Position numbers and translations under genes: made by a program
Source: Dehalococcoidia bacterium UBA2160
GTDB taxonomy: Bacteria > Chloroflexota > Dehalococcoidia > Lucifugimonadales > UBA1123
Reading direction: 5' to 3'
Assembly (NCBI GenBank): GCA_002328865.1
Contig: DCWO01000105.1
Location: forward strand, 1 to 26,117
DNA length: 26,117 nt
Shown here: one piece after another, positions 1-10,600 of the stretch
Numbering within the stretch: the first letter of the stretch is position 1
Layout: each line of letters begins with the position of its first letter
Notes under the pieces: model-generated
Told to the model about the DNA's origin: nothing
Seen by the model: only the letters and a program-made list of their open reading frames with translations
The model's database searches: none

Positions 1-1102
1 ATCAAGATCGAGTCGCTGGACGGAGACCACGGACGCCACTTTGAGAGCATCCGCGGCAGACGAGCCGAACTCGACGGCGACCTGTCGGCGTACTTCGAGG
101 GGATGAATCGCCAGAAGCTGGGAATGGCCCTGAACCTGAAGACGCAGCGAGGCGTCGAGATCATGCAGGGTCTCGTGAAGCGGTCTGACGTACTCGTGCA
201 GAACTTCCGCAAGGGCGTCGCGGAACGCCTGGGCTTGAGTTATGACGATCTGGTCAAGCACAATCCAAAACTGATCTACGCCTCGGCGTCGGGCTATGGA
301 CCAGAGGGGCCAGACGCGAACAAGCCTGCCTTCGCCCTCACCGCCGAAGCTCGGTCCGGCGCCCTGTGGTGGTTCGGGCCTGACGACGACACCCCCCACG
401 AGCTCGACATCGCAGACCAGATCGCGGGGATGATGCTCTCGTACGGCGTTCTGGGCGCCATCGTGTACCGCGAGCGGTTCGGCGTCGGCCAGAAAGTCGA
501 CGTCTCCCACCTCGGCAGCATGATATGGGCGCGCGGCATGCAGAACGGCATCTCGTTCTTGAAGGACTTCGAAGTCCCGCGATTCGACCGGAAAGCGCCC
601 GGACAGGTCCTGTGGAACTACTACCGTTGCGGGGACGGCGAGTGGCTCGCATTCTCCATGGGCCAGGGCGACCGCTACTGGCCGGTCTTCTGCCAGGCGA
701 TCGACAGGCCCGACCTGGCGACCGATCCTCGGTTCACCAACATGACTGCCCGCTTCGACAATCGTCGAGATCCTGGACCAGGTGTTCGACAGCCATCCTC
801 GCGACTACTGGGAGCGGAAGCTCGAGGACGCGGGCGATCTGATCTGGGAGCGCGTGCAGCGCAACCTGGACCTGCTCGACGATCCACAGGTGACGGCCAA
901 CGACTACGTGATCGAGTACGACCACCCCGTGATCGGTCCGTCGAAGTGAGCGCAGACCCCGGTGAGCTACAGCGAAACGCCGTTGTACACTCGAAAGATG
1001 GCGCCCGCCCTCGGCGAGAACACCGAGCAGATTCTAATCGACCTCCTGGGCTACACATGGGATGACATCGCCGCCATGCGGGATGAAGGAGCGATCCTAT
1101 GA
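1..1102 (+). pseudogene. CaiB/BaiF CoA-transferase family III, 5'-truncated by the window and disrupted
   Basis: Family III CoA-transferases move CoA between carboxylic acids. Frame 1 is open from base 1, so the gene begins outside the window. It carries family features: an 'NRQKLGMALNLKT' stretch, 'VLVQNFRKGVAERLGL', 'HNPKLIYASASGYGPEGP', and 'YYRCGDGEWLAF' followed by 'LATDPRFTNMTARFDN'. Near 757-765 the homologous reading jumps to frame 2, which continues 'IVEILDQVFDSHPRDYWERK'. That frame meets a TGA at 947-949, after which family-like sequence resumes ('AQTPVSYSETPLYTRK', 'LLGYTWDDIAAMRDEGAIL') to a TGA at 1100-1102. Two lesions in one gene suggest a decaying pseudogene. Assembly or read error remains possible, since both are single-site changes; the TGA could be a TGG Trp codon hit by one transition. 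The frame-1 stop at 1063-1065 is a by-product of the shift. Confidence 0.8.
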
Positions 1103-1748
1103 TCGGGTGTCACTGTCGTAGGCAGACAAGAACTGGGTGAGACTCGAATAGCCCGCAACGATAAGCAGTGCGGTCGTGTGACCAAGCAGGCCGCCGCTCG
1201 TCGAGCCCGTCGCGACCCTGAGCAAGTGTCGCCCGCCGTAGAGCGGCCGCCGGATCGGCTGCCTCGCCACGGTTTCGCCCTGTGAAGCGTTGGGTGTCAT
1301 CACCGGCAAGATTATCGACGCTGGTGAGATATGTTGACAGGCACTGCGAAAAGTCCCTGGGTGCAGACCTGTAGTGCCATCCTGCCCCTGCCCGACACAC
1401 AATTGTGTGGATGCCCGATGTTTCACCGCCAAGCATGCCCGTATCGTAGTACGTAACCAGCATAGGGCTACGAGCGACTCCCACCGACAATCGCGCGTTG
1501 CGCATCAATCGGCGCTCGGCCATCGGCCCGCCAAAACCCCGCATTCCACCAAAGGTCAACAGCGCAGTGGCAACACCCCCAAATCATATCGAGCACGCTA
1601 ACTGCTGTCCAGTCCTGCCGAAGCTGTCGCAGACGAGGCTTGGCCTGTACGTGCAAGGACCGATCGACAGTCGCATCGACCCCATGTGGGGCGGGGCGAG
1701 CGGTCGATTGGCGCTAGCGGCGCCCACCGCGCCCGACCGGAGTTGTTT
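1103..1748. other. Long intergenic region without supportable gene
   Basis: About 650 bases lie between the broken CoA-transferase and the archaellin-like gene. Overlapping open frames exist on both strands (for example 1110-1559 minus), but none has a recognisable domain or a convincing ribosome binding site. No tRNA-like structure or strong hairpin was seen. The last ~20 bases hold the Shine-Dalgarno sequence of the next gene (CGGAG, 7 bases before its ATG). The promoter of that gene probably lies here but is not obvious. Confidence 0.5.
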
Positions 1749-2801
1749 ATGAACCTGCTACGGGAATATCGCGCGTTAGCTAGACAAGAACGCGGCGTCA
1801 CCGTGCTCGAGACGGCGATCATCATGATCGCGTTCGTGGTCGTGGCATCCGTGTTCGCGTTCACCGTGCTGTCCTCGGGCATCTTTGCAGCCGAGCGCGG
1901 CAAAGAGACGATACACGCCGGCTTGAAGGGCGCTCGGAGCTCCCTGGAAGTCAAAGGCTCGGTCGTGGCAACTGGAATCACGAACCAAACCTTGTCCTTG
2001 GCGAACTCAGCGTGGACGGGCTCGTCGAACGTAACCTCGACGGCCGACCTCGTCGACAAGAAAGAAGGGACCGCAAGCGCTGATTTGCTGATCGCGGCTG
2101 GGTTCACGACTGGGCTCGTAGCCTACGAGGACCTTTCGGCGACGGTCGACCTGAGCAGTCTCAACGCGATCAAACTTTGGGTCAAGTACGGCACCACGAC
2201 GGTGGCCGGAGACTTGGAGCTGGTTCTCGACGACACGGCTGGGTGCGGCAGCCCGTTGGAGAACATCGACCTTCCTGCTCAGGGCGGAGGCGCCTGGAAG
2301 AAGGTTTCCGTTGCGATCGCAGACAACGACGACATGACCGCCGTTGCGTGCGTCGGGTTGAACAGCACCACGGACTATGGTTCTCAGACGGCGAACCTGG
2401 ACCAGATAATCGCGCAGGGCCAGGCATCAACGCTCTTCGTCGTGCTGTCCAATGCTTTGGAAGGCGAACCTATCGACGTGGAAGAGCCGTCCGACTCCGA
2501 CAACAACGGCTTGTCAGACCCAGACAGCACACATACCATGATCCTCTCCTATTCCGACAAGAACCAGACGGTAAGCGACGTGTACTGGACAAGGACCTTC
2601 ACCGGTGAAAATGACGAGGACGACCTGCTCGAGGCCGGTGAGAAGATTGAGGTAACAGTTACGTTGTCAGGGCTGGCCGCCGCTTACCCGGTCGTCGGCG
2701 ACACCAAGTTCGACCTTGAAGTCAGGCCGGAGTCCGGCGGATCGATAGTCATCCAGCGGACCATGCCCGACGTCATCGACACGGCGATGAACCTGAACTG
2801 A
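1749..2801 (+). CDS. Archaellin / archaeal-type flagellin-like protein with internal beta-rich insertion
   Basis: A 350-residue protein that should be processed by a type IV prepilin-type peptidase and assembled into a filament. The N-terminus has the class III signal layout: short basic leader ending RQERG (Gly16), then 'VTVLETAIIMIAFVVVASVF' with Glu at +5 of the mature form. It continues 'SGIFAAERGKE', 'AGLKGARSSLEVKGSVV', which is the archaellin core pattern. Residues ~265-350 ('YSDKNQTVSDVYWTRTF', 'DLLEAGEKIEVTVTL', C-terminal 'DVIDTAMNLN') match the usual archaellin C-terminal half. Between them, ~85-222 looks like a separate jelly-roll domain ('LNAIKLWVKYG', 'GDLELVLDDTAGCGSPLENI', 'AWKKVSVAI', 'ANLDQIIA'). 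The start at 1749 is preferred over the upstream in-frame ATG at 1686 because CGGAG sits 7 bases before it and the leader then has normal length. No motor, ATPase or peptidase gene is nearby. Confidence 0.82.
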   Translation: MNLLREYRALARQERGVTVLETAIIMIAFVVVASVFAFTVLSSGIFAAERGKETIHAGLKGARSSLEVKGSVVATGITNQTLSLANSAWTGSSNVTSTADLVDKKEGTASADLLIAAGFTTGLVAYEDLSATVDLSSLNAIKLWVKYGTTTVAGDLELVLDDTAGCGSPLENIDLPAQGGGAWKKVSVAIADNDDMTAVACVGLNSTTDYGSQTANLDQIIAQGQASTLFVVLSNALEGEPIDVEEPSDSDNNGLSDPDSTHTMILSYSDKNQTVSDVYWTRTFTGENDEDDLLEAGEKIEVTVTLSGLAAAYPVVGDTKFDLEVRPESGGSIVIQRTMPDVIDTAMNLN

Positions 2802-2832
2802 AGCAACATCGCAATCGGTCTGGGCGCCTTGG

Positions 2833-2866
2833 TCTGACGAACTTATGGCAATTGCCAGTCGTCAGA
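2833..2866. terminator. Inverted repeat between convergent genes, possible bidirectional terminator
   Basis: TCTGACGA (2833-2840) pairs with TCGTCAGA (2859-2866), and an inner palindrome TGGCAATTGCCA (2846-2857) can extend the stem. It lies between the archaellin-like gene (ends 2801) and the convergent acyl-CoA synthetase, and overlaps the latter's stop codon. A T-tract is missing on both sides, so terminator function is an inference from position and structure. Confidence 0.4.
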
Positions 2867-4454
2867 AACTCAGGGCGCCTTCCGCACGCTCGGCCAGCGC
2901 TTCGATCACCAGCGTCTTTTTGATCTTCAGCGTATGAGTGCGCGGAAAGTCTTCGCTGGGCCACACGCTGGAGCCGCGGATTCGCTGATAGTCCGCCAAT
3001 TGCGAATTGGCCCACTTGTCGGCTTTGGCCGCTGTCTCCTCGTCGATGCCAAGATAGACCGCATGCACGTCCACACGCGAGCCTCTGGGCAACCCGACCA
3101 CCACGACGTCGCACACGTCAGGATGCCGTTTCAGGACGGTCTCGATGTCGTCAGGGTATACGTTGAACCCATTGGGCATGCTAATCATGTCTTTGGTGCG
3201 ACCCTTAATGTGCAGGTAGCCGTCACGATCGAGATGTCCCTGGTCTCCGGTCTTGTACCAACCGTCGTCGAAGGCGGCTTCGGTCTGGGCGGAGTCATCC
3301 CAATAACCCTGAGTGACATTGGGTCCGCGGACCTGTATCTCGCCGTCCGAGGCGATCCTGACTTCCATATTGCTAAGTGGAATGCCGGCTGAATCGAAGC
3401 GTGGGTTGGCGGTGGAGTGTGAGCTGATCACCGGCGACGCCTCGGTGGCGCCGTAGCCCTGGACGATGCGGACGCCCAGCCGTTCCCACTTCTCGCCGAG
3501 GGCGGGATCCAGCGCCGCCCCGCCCGACATGATGAACCGGAGGCGCCCGCCGAGACGCCGGTGAATTTGCCCGAACAGTATTCGTCTCGCCCAGAATGGC
3601 AGCCGGGCGGAAACAGTCATCATCTTCGACCACACCTTCTCGCGTCCCTGTCGCCTAACCTCGTGCTCGATGCCGGACATGAACAGGTCCAATGCCTGCG
3701 GCACCAGGAGCAGCATGGTCGCGCGCCGATCTTGCAGCGTCTTGAACAGCGCGGCCGGTTGAAGGTTCGCCTGGTAAGTCACGTTGGCCCCGGCGCCGAG
3801 CGGGACCAGAAGCCCCGCCATCTGCTCGTACATGTGGCTGAGCGGCAGGATCGAGACGAGCCGGTCGTCAATCCGTCCGGGTATGCACTGCCTGATCGCA
3901 CGGAGATTTGACACCAAGTTCGTATGTGTAAGCATCACGCCTTTTGGCGTCCCTGTCGTGCCGGACGTGAACATGATCTCGACGAGATCCTCTCCCGTGA
4001 CATCGACGAAATCCGGCGATGCCCCTTCGATGAGCTCGTCTTCCAGTCGCTCCAACGCTATCTCCGGCACATCGAGTGTGTTGGGTCTGTCCGGCGCGCT
4101 GTCCGATACGAATGCTAGCTTCGGCCTGGTCTTGTCCGCAACGCGTTGGACGAAATCGTTTCCGCTCCGCAGGTCCAAGGGCACGACGACGACCCCTGCT
4201 CGAATGCACCCGAAGAAAGTCAGCACCCACTGGGGAGAGTTCGGTCCCCAGAGCAGCGCCCGGTCGCCCTTGCGAAGACCTCGACGCTGTAGCATCGCGG
4301 CGACTCGTCCGGCCTCACTCCATAGCTGGGTGTACGACCAACCGCGGTAGCCTTCCTCCTCGGCCATCAGCAACGCGGTCCGGCCGCCGAGCCGGTTAGC
4401 CTGATCCGCCAGGAATTTCACGAGCGTTGGCTGGTCTCGGGTTTGCTTCACCAT
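2862..4454 (-). CDS. AMP-dependent acyl-CoA synthetase/ligase (ANL superfamily)
   Basis: This 530-residue enzyme should activate a carboxylic acid with ATP to an acyl-adenylate and then to an acyl-CoA in the cytoplasm. Visible ANL motifs are the phosphate loop TSGTTGTPKG (163-172), GYGATEASP (333-341), YKTGDQG with Asp404, the hinge region 'HIKGRTKDMISMPNGFNVYP' with Arg419, and the C-terminal catalytic Lys510 in RTHTLKIKK. Overall pattern is closest to long-chain fatty acid ligases of the FadD type, but the substrate cannot be read from sequence. The start at 4454 has GAGGAGGAC directly upstream, a strong Shine-Dalgarno; the frame stays open 31 codons further upstream without a comparable site. 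It lies downstream of the giant surface protein gene on the same strand, 191 bases apart, so it may have its own promoter. Confidence 0.92.
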   Translation of the reverse strand: MVKQTRDQPTLVKFLADQANRLGGRTALLMAEEEGYRGWSYTQLWSEAGRVAAMLQRRGLRKGDRALLWGPNSPQWVLTFFGCIRAGVVVVPLDLRSGNDFVQRVADKTRPKLAFVSDSAPDRPNTLDVPEIALERLEDELIEGASPDFVDVTGEDLVEIMFTSGTTGTPKGVMLTHTNLVSNLRAIRQCIPGRIDDRLVSILPLSHMYEQMAGLLVPLGAGANVTYQANLQPAALFKTLQDRRATMLLLVPQALDLFMSGIEHEVRRQGREKVWSKMMTVSARLPFWARRILFGQIHRRLGGRLRFIMSGGAALDPALGEKWERLGVRIVQGYGATEASPVISSHSTANPRFDSAGIPLSNMEVRIASDGEIQVRGPNVTQGYWDDSAQTEAAFDDGWYKTGDQGHLDRDGYLHIKGRTKDMISMPNGFNVYPDDIETVLKRHPDVCDVVVVGLPRGSRVDVHAVYLGIDEETAAKADKWANSQLADYQRIRGSSVWPSEDFPRTHTLKIKKTLVIEALAERAEGALSF

Positions 4455-4645
4455 GTCCTCCTCACTGTTTCTGCCATCAATGCTAACCGGCGACTCGCCG
4501 CGGCGGCAGGGGAGAACGAACCATTTCGACGTGGTGGGTGTAACCAAGACAAGACGGATGGTGACGCACTTCGAGCGATGGGTCCGGGCCAGGCTAATCC
4601 GGCAGGAGCGGAGACAGGCGCGCCGGCCTGGTTGTCTGGGAGTCC

Positions 4646-7600
4646 TTAGCCGGACATCCTGCTTCGGTCCCTGCGCAGCCGCCAGAGCCCCAACGCCGGC
4701 ACGAGCAACAACAACCCCATGTCAACCGACATAAGCCCGCCTCCGCCGAGGGAGTTGCAGCTTCCTCCGGTCTCCGGCGTGGCGGTAGGTGTGGCGCTGT
4801 CGACCTGCTCCTGGGGAGGCGGTTGGATCGCTGCCGGTTCGGCCGTCGGAGCTGTCGGGACCGAAGTCGCGGCGGGCATGGCTGTCGCTGGCGGCTGGGT
4901 TGGCGCCACGGCGACCGGAACGATCGCCGTGGGTGGGACGGTCGTTGGCGATGCCGTGGGCGCGATCGTCGGAGCCGGCGCCGATCCCGCCGCTGGCGTA
5001 GGCGTATGAACTGGCGGCGCCTTGGGCGTAGCGGTGGGGTCCGTCGTGGGAGTGGCGCTAGGCGCCAGCGCCACGGTGGGTGTCAAGGTCGGCGTCTCGA
5101 ATGAAGCGGCAGTCGGGGCCGGGATGGCCGTGGGCGTTTGGGTTGGCGGCGCTGGGGTCGCCGTTGCGGTCGCGGCCGGCTGGGCTGTTGGCGCCGTGAT
5201 CGGAGTTTCGGTCGGCATGATGGTCGGTGTTTGCGTCGCCGTGGGCGTCTGTGTTTGCGTCGTCGTGGCCGTCTCTGTGGTGGTCGCGATCGGCATGCCC
5301 GTGACCGTCGGAGTGGGGGACGGAGTCGGTGTTTCGGTTGGAGTCGAGGTCGGGGTCGCCTCCTGAACGGTAACTAGGGTTGTGGCCGTGATCACGTTGT
5401 TCGAGCTGTCCGAGTCTGCTTCATCACTGAACGCGCTCGCGCTGTGATCGATGGCGCCCACCGGTCCGGCGGCCGCGGCGACGGTGATATTCGCCAGGTT
5501 GTCTGGTTTGACATCCCCAAGCGAACACGTGAAGCGTTCGCCAGACACGACGCACGTGCCTTGACTCGATGTAACGGACACAAACTTCGCCTGAGCGGTC
5601 ATGTCAGCTACAACAGTCACGACGGTCGCGATATCCGGTCCGCTGTTCCTGACAGCGATGTCGTAGCGTAGTTCTTGTCCGACAAAGGCGCCTTTGGGCG
5701 GCGGGTCGTACATGAGCGATAGATCGGCTGCTGCTGCCTGAACCTGGTTGACGGTCAGCGTGGCTGCCCCGCTGGCCACATGGCCAGCGGCGTTCGATAC
5801 GATCACCGAATAACGGCCGGCGTGTTCCAATCGAACATCGGTCAACTCCAGCGTGTCCGATGTCTGCCCCTGTATCGGTTGGCCGTCGATGCTCCACTGG
5901 TATGCCGGCGCCGGGACTCCCGATGCGTCGATGTTGAACACCGCGGACTGCCCTGCCGTGACCGTCAAGTTCGCGGGTTGTCTGGCGATGGACGGCGCGC
6001 TCGAAGGTGGATCGTTGTCCCGATTTGTAAGCAGAATGTCGGCGGCGCCGACGCCGTTGTACTGGGAATCGAGGCTCGATGGCGTGAAGCGGACGCTGTA
6101 TTCGACATCCCCGTCCGAGTCAGCGTCATCCAGGCCGGAGACGAATACGAATTGAGAGTCGTCCCAGTTGGCGGGCGTGAACGTCAGAGCCTGCGTGGTG
6201 GGAATGCCCTCGGTCAGGTCGGTCACTTCAACCTGCACTGTGACTTTGTCGGCGGTTGGCCTGGATTTCAGCGCCACGTTCAGCGTGGCCGCGGCGCCGC
6301 TCTCAGTGGTGATCGGACTCCCGGTCACAGTGACGACAAGGCCCGTGTCGTCTTCGTCCGCGCGCCGCTTGTAGAGCGCCCTGCCGCCGATCGTGTCGTC
6401 GATGCCGGGGTAGCTCTCCGAGGTGAGCCACCAGATCCAGCGGCCGTCGGGAGTGATCCCACCGTTGGTGACCTGCTGTGTTGTCGGGACCTGGTCGCTC
6501 AGCCAGTTGTCCCTCTGCCAACCCCTTTCAGACGACCATGAAAACATATCGTTGACATCGGAGTTTGCATCGACGCGGTCGGATCCGGCGAGGTCCCGCT
6601 TCTTTCCGACGAACGCGATCCGGCTGCCGAACATTCCCCAGTTCGAAACTGAAGGTGCCCCGGCCGTCATTTCGGTCGCAGATCCTTCCTGATATATGAG
6701 AATTCGATTCTGCCAACTGTTGGTGGATACAGACAGATACGTGTCGATGTTCGGCCCGAGCTGGTTCGTGTCGCTGGAGTTGAGGTTGCCGCTCGTCGTA
6801 AACGCGACGACCCGGCCGCCCCGGTCGATGGTCGGCAGCCGAGCGCCGTTGGTCGACAGCTCGCCCTGACTCGCGGTCGTGGAGTCGTGAACGTCCAGAA
6901 CCTGCAGCGATACGTTCGAAAAATCGAGCGTGCCGTCAGAGCCGATGCCGGCGAACCGTGCGATCACTACGTCGTACTGGTTGTTGGTGTCGTTCGGAAT
7001 CAGGTTGGTATGCGCGGTCTCAAACGCGAACAAGAGACCGTCAGACGTGCACGACGGTCTCCGGGAACCGCCGCTCAAGCTGCCGCCCGTTCCTTGCGCG
7101 CCCCCCGCGCCCAGGCTGACCCGACGAATCACGTAACCGCCCTCGAAGAGGTCGCCGTCCGCGTCCGGGTCTAGGTCGGCGACGAAGACGTCCATGTTGC
7201 CGTTGGTGTCATCGGACACATAGTCCGCGAACTTGTCTTCGAAGAACGCGTAGCGCCCGTTGTGAGTTGAGCAAGTCTGGATGAAGGAGAGCCGCGCGAA
7301 GACCTCGCTCATGTTTGCCGGGTCGCCGGTGGAATCTCGGGAGATGATCGCGATCTTGCCGGTCGACAGGTCCTTGACGAACAAGTTCACGCCTGAAGTC
7401 GTCTCGGAAACCAGATTCGTCGCCGAGCTGGCGAAGTATGCGTAGCGGCCATCGCCACTGAGGCCCGGGTCCCGCGAATCGCCTCCAACCGCCTGTTCAC
7501 CGGATGAGCTGACGTTGACTCGGACTATCGCGCCGTTCCGCCACGTGAATATGTCGTCGACCTCGTTGGTGTCGCCATCGACCAGGTCTGTCTTGTTCGA

Positions 7601-10600
7601 CGAGAACAGCGCGAGGGACCCGTCATCGGAAAAAGCCGCATCGTCGACTCCCCGAACCAACAATTCGATTGGCCGCGCAGTCGCGCCGGCGACCAGCTCG
7701 TCCGATCGCTCGATTATCACGGACGCCGCAGCCTGGTTTCCAACCGGGTCTTCCGTGCGGAACGAGATAACGTTGAGGCCGTCCATGAGGCGTACGTTGG
7801 CCGCATACACCCCGCGGAGACCGGTCACCAGGCTGGCTTCGCCTCCGACCATACTTCCGCCTGGTTGGGCTGAAGTCCACTCGATCGGAAGTCCCTCGCC
7901 GCCCATGAGCCTTATCTCGACGGAGCGATCTGTCGTGCGGTAGGTTCCGTCGGCGAGCTTGATGCTGTTGGCCACCGAGGTCGTTCGCAAGTCCGGAGCG
8001 GTCCAGTCGTAGAAGACTTCGTAGGGAGTGGTAACCGTGTTCCCCACTCTGTCGGATGCCTCCGCTGTGAGCGTGACGAAGGCGCCGAGCAGTCCCTGTT
8101 GACCTGCCGACGACGCCAGGTCGGTTTCGCCCAGCGTGAACGTGGAGCCGATGTCGACGCTGCCGTCAGGGTGGCCCGGCACGGTCATTGATCCGGTCGC
8201 CCCGCCGAGCTCGGCATCCTGCGCCTCGAATTGCAGCGGCGTGTTCGGGCCCACAATCATGCCGAGGGGATGCGCGGACTCGTAGTTGAGAGCCGTGACC
8301 GGCGGCTGGTTGTCCACCAACACTGACACCGATTGCGTGTCCGAACGGTTGCCCACCGAATCCTCGGCGTAGAAGTACAACGTGTGAGGTCCGGGGTCGA
8401 GCACGTTCAAAACCTGGCCCAGGAAATCGCGGTTCACCAACGTCTGCGGGTCGGTGACCAACTTCTTGCTTTCATCCCAGACGTACTTGATCGTCCCTGA
8501 GTCGTCGAATTCGATCTTGAGAACTTTGATTCGGTTGGACTCCCTCACCACCCACTGAGTCTCGATCCGGTTCGGGATCAGTTTCTGGTATGGCACGGTC
8601 GAAAGCCTGGAGAGCGAGATCGAGCTCCGCACCGCACGGAACCGCGATCTGTTCGGTGGACGCGCATAGATCTCGCTGGTGTCGCTCTCGTCCGCCGAGT
8701 CGACGACCCGGATCGAAGCGACTGTGGGCGGTTCGGAGTCAATCCTGAAGAGCGCTGTCCCGATGCCTTCGCGACCGCCCAGCTCGTTGATCGATCTCCA
8801 ATTCAGGTAGAACAGTGTTTCGCCCGAGAGATCGTACTCGGTCTCGAGGTCGCTGAAACTCACTTGCTGAGATTCGAATTTCCCCGATGTCTCAGTCACG
8901 TCAAGGTTCTGCCACTCGCCGAACACCGGCCCGCCGCCGTCCGGGTAGCTAATGACGCGATACTGCACCCCGCCGGTGTCAGAGCCTGTTGGAGGTTGGA
9001 CCGTAATCTGGTTGCCCCACAAGTCGCGGAACGTCCGGGCCTCGGGCAGGAAATCGAACGTGAAGTCCGAGCCGACGACGTAGTACCGATCCGACCGATC
9101 GGCGACCCTCACGGGTCCGACGAGACGGAGAGTCGTCACCGGCTCCATCAGCGCCTCGACCCACTTGGCGCCCGTCTTCGCCGTGTCTAGGATGAGGCCT
9201 CCGTGCGTCAGGTTGGGGTAGCCCTGCAGAGGGACCATCCACCCGCCAGCGTCGGTGGTCAGCGCCCTGGCGCTCACGCTGGTCAAGGCCAGATCTCCGG
9301 GCTGTGCCGTGAGGACGCCTTGGACCGTTATGTCGTCGATGAGGCCGTAGTTTGCCTCCGCGATCCTGTCGATGTCGGGAGACAGGTTGTAGCCGATGCC
9401 CCCTTCGCCCCAGGTCACGAATTGCTTCGTGTGAGGATTGCGCTCCCATTCCCTGAGATTGTCGATAGCTCCCGAGGGACGAAGGTCCACGTTCACTTTT
9501 GGCGTTCCGGGAAATCCGAAGAGATCGGTGATCACCGGCCGAACGAACTCTATCGCGCCGATGAGCGACTCTCTCTGCATTTCCGCGAAGCCGGAGTCCG
9601 CCCCATACGCCAAGAGATCGTAGCCCGCCAATTCGGCCGCGTCGGCAAATATGTCGATTATCTGATCGATCTGTTCATTCGTCAGGCTCGTGTTCGTACT
9701 CATTCGGATCAGGTTCCGCAAGAACAACTTGAACGGCGGTTCCACCTTGTTCGCAATGACTGCCGCTAGCCAGGGGTTGAAGAAGATGTCGGTGTCCAGA
9801 TCGTCGTAGAAGATGTTCGCAACCTCGGCGATGGTGCTGCCGCCAAACGGCGGAGCCGTGAACATCACGTTGGCGACACGCTCCTGCTCTGCCCTGGATT
9901 CACTCCGGTTGAGCAACGCCAGCAGCGCGCGGGTGTCTATTCCGCCCGCGCTGTGCGTGATGATATTGAGCTGGAGATCGTCGTCGAACGCGCCGCCGCC
10001 GAACTCGCTTCTGAGCAAGTCTTTCAGGTCTTCGGCGTGATACTCGGCTCGGCCGTTCCGGTTGTAGTTGCTCCGCACTCTCCGCTCGGAAAGCTCTTCG
10101 AGGAACTCGAGAGCTGGAATGACGCAATCTTCAGGGAACGGCAACAGGATCTGGCACACCGGCATCCATTGGGTCAACGCGGTGAAATTATGGAGGAAAT
10201 AGTCGACCGGGTCGGGCGAGTTGTACGGGTTGAAGTCATCGTCCGGGCCCGCCTCCTCTGAAGACGGCAACGCCATCCGCTCCGGCGTTTGGAGCAGCGC
10301 TCGACCTTGTTCGGCGGTGGCGAAAGGGTCCCCGTTCGGCGCCGTGAACTGGACCGCGTAGTTCTCGACCGACGTCCCTTGCGGGTTTTCGGCGCCCTCG
10401 GTTATGTCGCGGAGCGCGTTCCAGTACGGCCCGGTCGTGTGCCCCCATGACGCGCCGTCGTCGTTGAATCCGTGGACGTAGATCAGCGGGAGCTGTTCGC
10501 GCCCATCGGGCTGGACGAGCGTCTCCTCCATCGCGGCGATCGACGAACCGCCGCGCAGCAGAGCGATGGCCATCACTGTAGAGAGCAACAGAACCGCTGT

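Noticed and set aside
1097..1559. Minus-strand open frames of 111 and 149 codons downstream of the CoA-transferase
   Set aside because: They overlap each other in different frames, lack recognisable motifs and lack Shine-Dalgarno sequences; kept as an unexplained gap.
4719..5377. Several plus-strand open frames rich in Val/Gly or Arg
   Set aside because: They are complements of the Thr-Pro stalk of the minus-strand surface protein and have no domains or ribosome sites.
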